Shown here piece by piece: positions 63,763 to 64,000 of a stretch of 64,000 bases of DNA. The translations under genes and the position numbers were made by a program. The DNA is from Paraflavitalea sp. CAU 1676. Its GTDB lineage: Bacteria > Bacteroidota > Bacteroidia > Chitinophagales > Chitinophagaceae. The stretch is taken from positions 340,820 to 404,819 of the forward strand of contig NZ_JARHUJ010000010.1 in NCBI RefSeq assembly GCF_029223285.1, read 5' to 3'. Each line of letters begins with the position of its first letter. The stretch's first letter is position 1. Below the pieces are notes generated by a model. The model was not told the DNA's origin and searched no databases. It was given only the letters and a program-made list of their open reading frames with translations.

Positions 63763-64000
63763 TATCGTTGATCAGGTTAGGTCGGCTCTTTTAACCTCCA
63801 GTGCAAGGTATCAATTTCGTCGGTTATTAAGGTTTAATGGTTAACGAATTTCATTAGTGTACGCCCTGCGTGTCAACGCGGGGCTTTTACTTTTGTACTG
63901 TACTAAGCAAGGTTAATTTAACTTAGTTAAGCTAAAGAAAATTGACCTATAGGGAAATGAGACGGGCGGGGCCAGGTAGGCATTATTGCCATACCGGAAA
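63763..64000. other. End of window, intergenic
   Basis: 238 bases with no gene seen. The only structure is the orphan terminator-like hairpin (63863-63888); the remainder is AT-rich and may carry the promoter of the FISUMP-domain gene on its left side. Confidence 0.4.
63863..63888 (+). terminator. Orphan terminator-like hairpin
   Basis: GCCCTGCG (63863-63870) pairs with CGCGGGGC (63877-63884) over 8 bp (one wobble), followed by TTTTACTTTT. No plus-strand gene ends nearby, so a short transcript from the 63763-63862 region may be terminated here. Confidence 0.45.

Overview
The window is a chromosomal segment from a Bacteroidota bacterium, most likely family Chitinophagaceae. The support is two SusC/SusD outer-membrane pairs, a FecI/FecR regulatory pair, many lipoproteins with a Cys-after-signal start, DUF4843, PKD-like and FISUMP-type secreted proteins, Tat-exported Gfo/Idh/MocA oxidoreductases, and near absence of Shine-Dalgarno sites. 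Genus cannot be fixed from the sequence. I see no rRNA, tRNA, insertion sequence, prophage or CRISPR array; coding density is high and no gene is clearly broken. Layout: (1) 0-1.8 kb: 3' end of an LptD-like gene, then ung-plsC on the minus strand. (2) 1.9-12.5 kb: sigma factor, FecR anti-sigma factor, STN-type SusC, SusD, DUF4843 lipoprotein, PKD-like lipoprotein and a TlpA-like thioredoxin protein, a self-regulated import locus without any visible degradative enzyme. (3) 12.6-19 kb: aspartate kinase and a membrane-anchored MutS-family ATPase (minus), then fructose-1,6-bisphosphatase, a GNAT acetyltransferase and a CAP-domain lipoprotein (plus). (4) 19.1-31.9 kb: S41 peptidase, a minimal ethanolamine module (permease-EutB-EutC), small membrane proteins, DinB-like protein, AraC regulator, WGR/LRR protein, PhzF-like protein, a large lipoprotein and type II NADH dehydrogenase. 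(5) 32.1-35.6 kb: a tight minus-strand set, CsaA-like tRNA-binding protein, O6-alkylguanine methyltransferase, macro-domain hydrolase, AcuI-like reductase and a 2Fe-2S flavin reductase. (6) 35.7-44.3 kb: tandem duplicated Tat-exported Gfo/Idh/MocA oxidoreductases followed by a second SusC/SusD pair. (7) 44.4-50.3 kb: methyltransferase, Dps, SirB1-type transglutaminase-fold protein, YcxB-like protein and topoisomerase I. (8) 50.5-54.4 kb: a 5-oxoprolinase operon pxpB-pxpC-pxpA with an NRAMP-like transporter. (9) 54.4-63.8 kb: poorly characterised accessory genes: two paralogous lipoproteins around a small secreted protein, two convergent ankyrin-repeat proteins (the larger with an Imm11/DUF1629-like N-terminus), a DUF4407 membrane protein and a FISUMP-domain protein. 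How they work together: the two SusCD sets are outer-membrane importers, the first controlled by its own FecI/FecR pair; the Tat oxidoreductases plausibly act on sugars brought in near them. The eut and pxp operons each pair a degradative enzyme with a transporter for salvage of small nitrogen compounds. The most interesting observations are an NRAMP-like carrier in the pxp operon that lacks the usual metal-binding motifs, suggesting a different cargo (perhaps 5-oxoproline), and the 54-61 kb cluster of paralogous lipoproteins and Imm11/ankyrin proteins, which no described system that I recognise explains.
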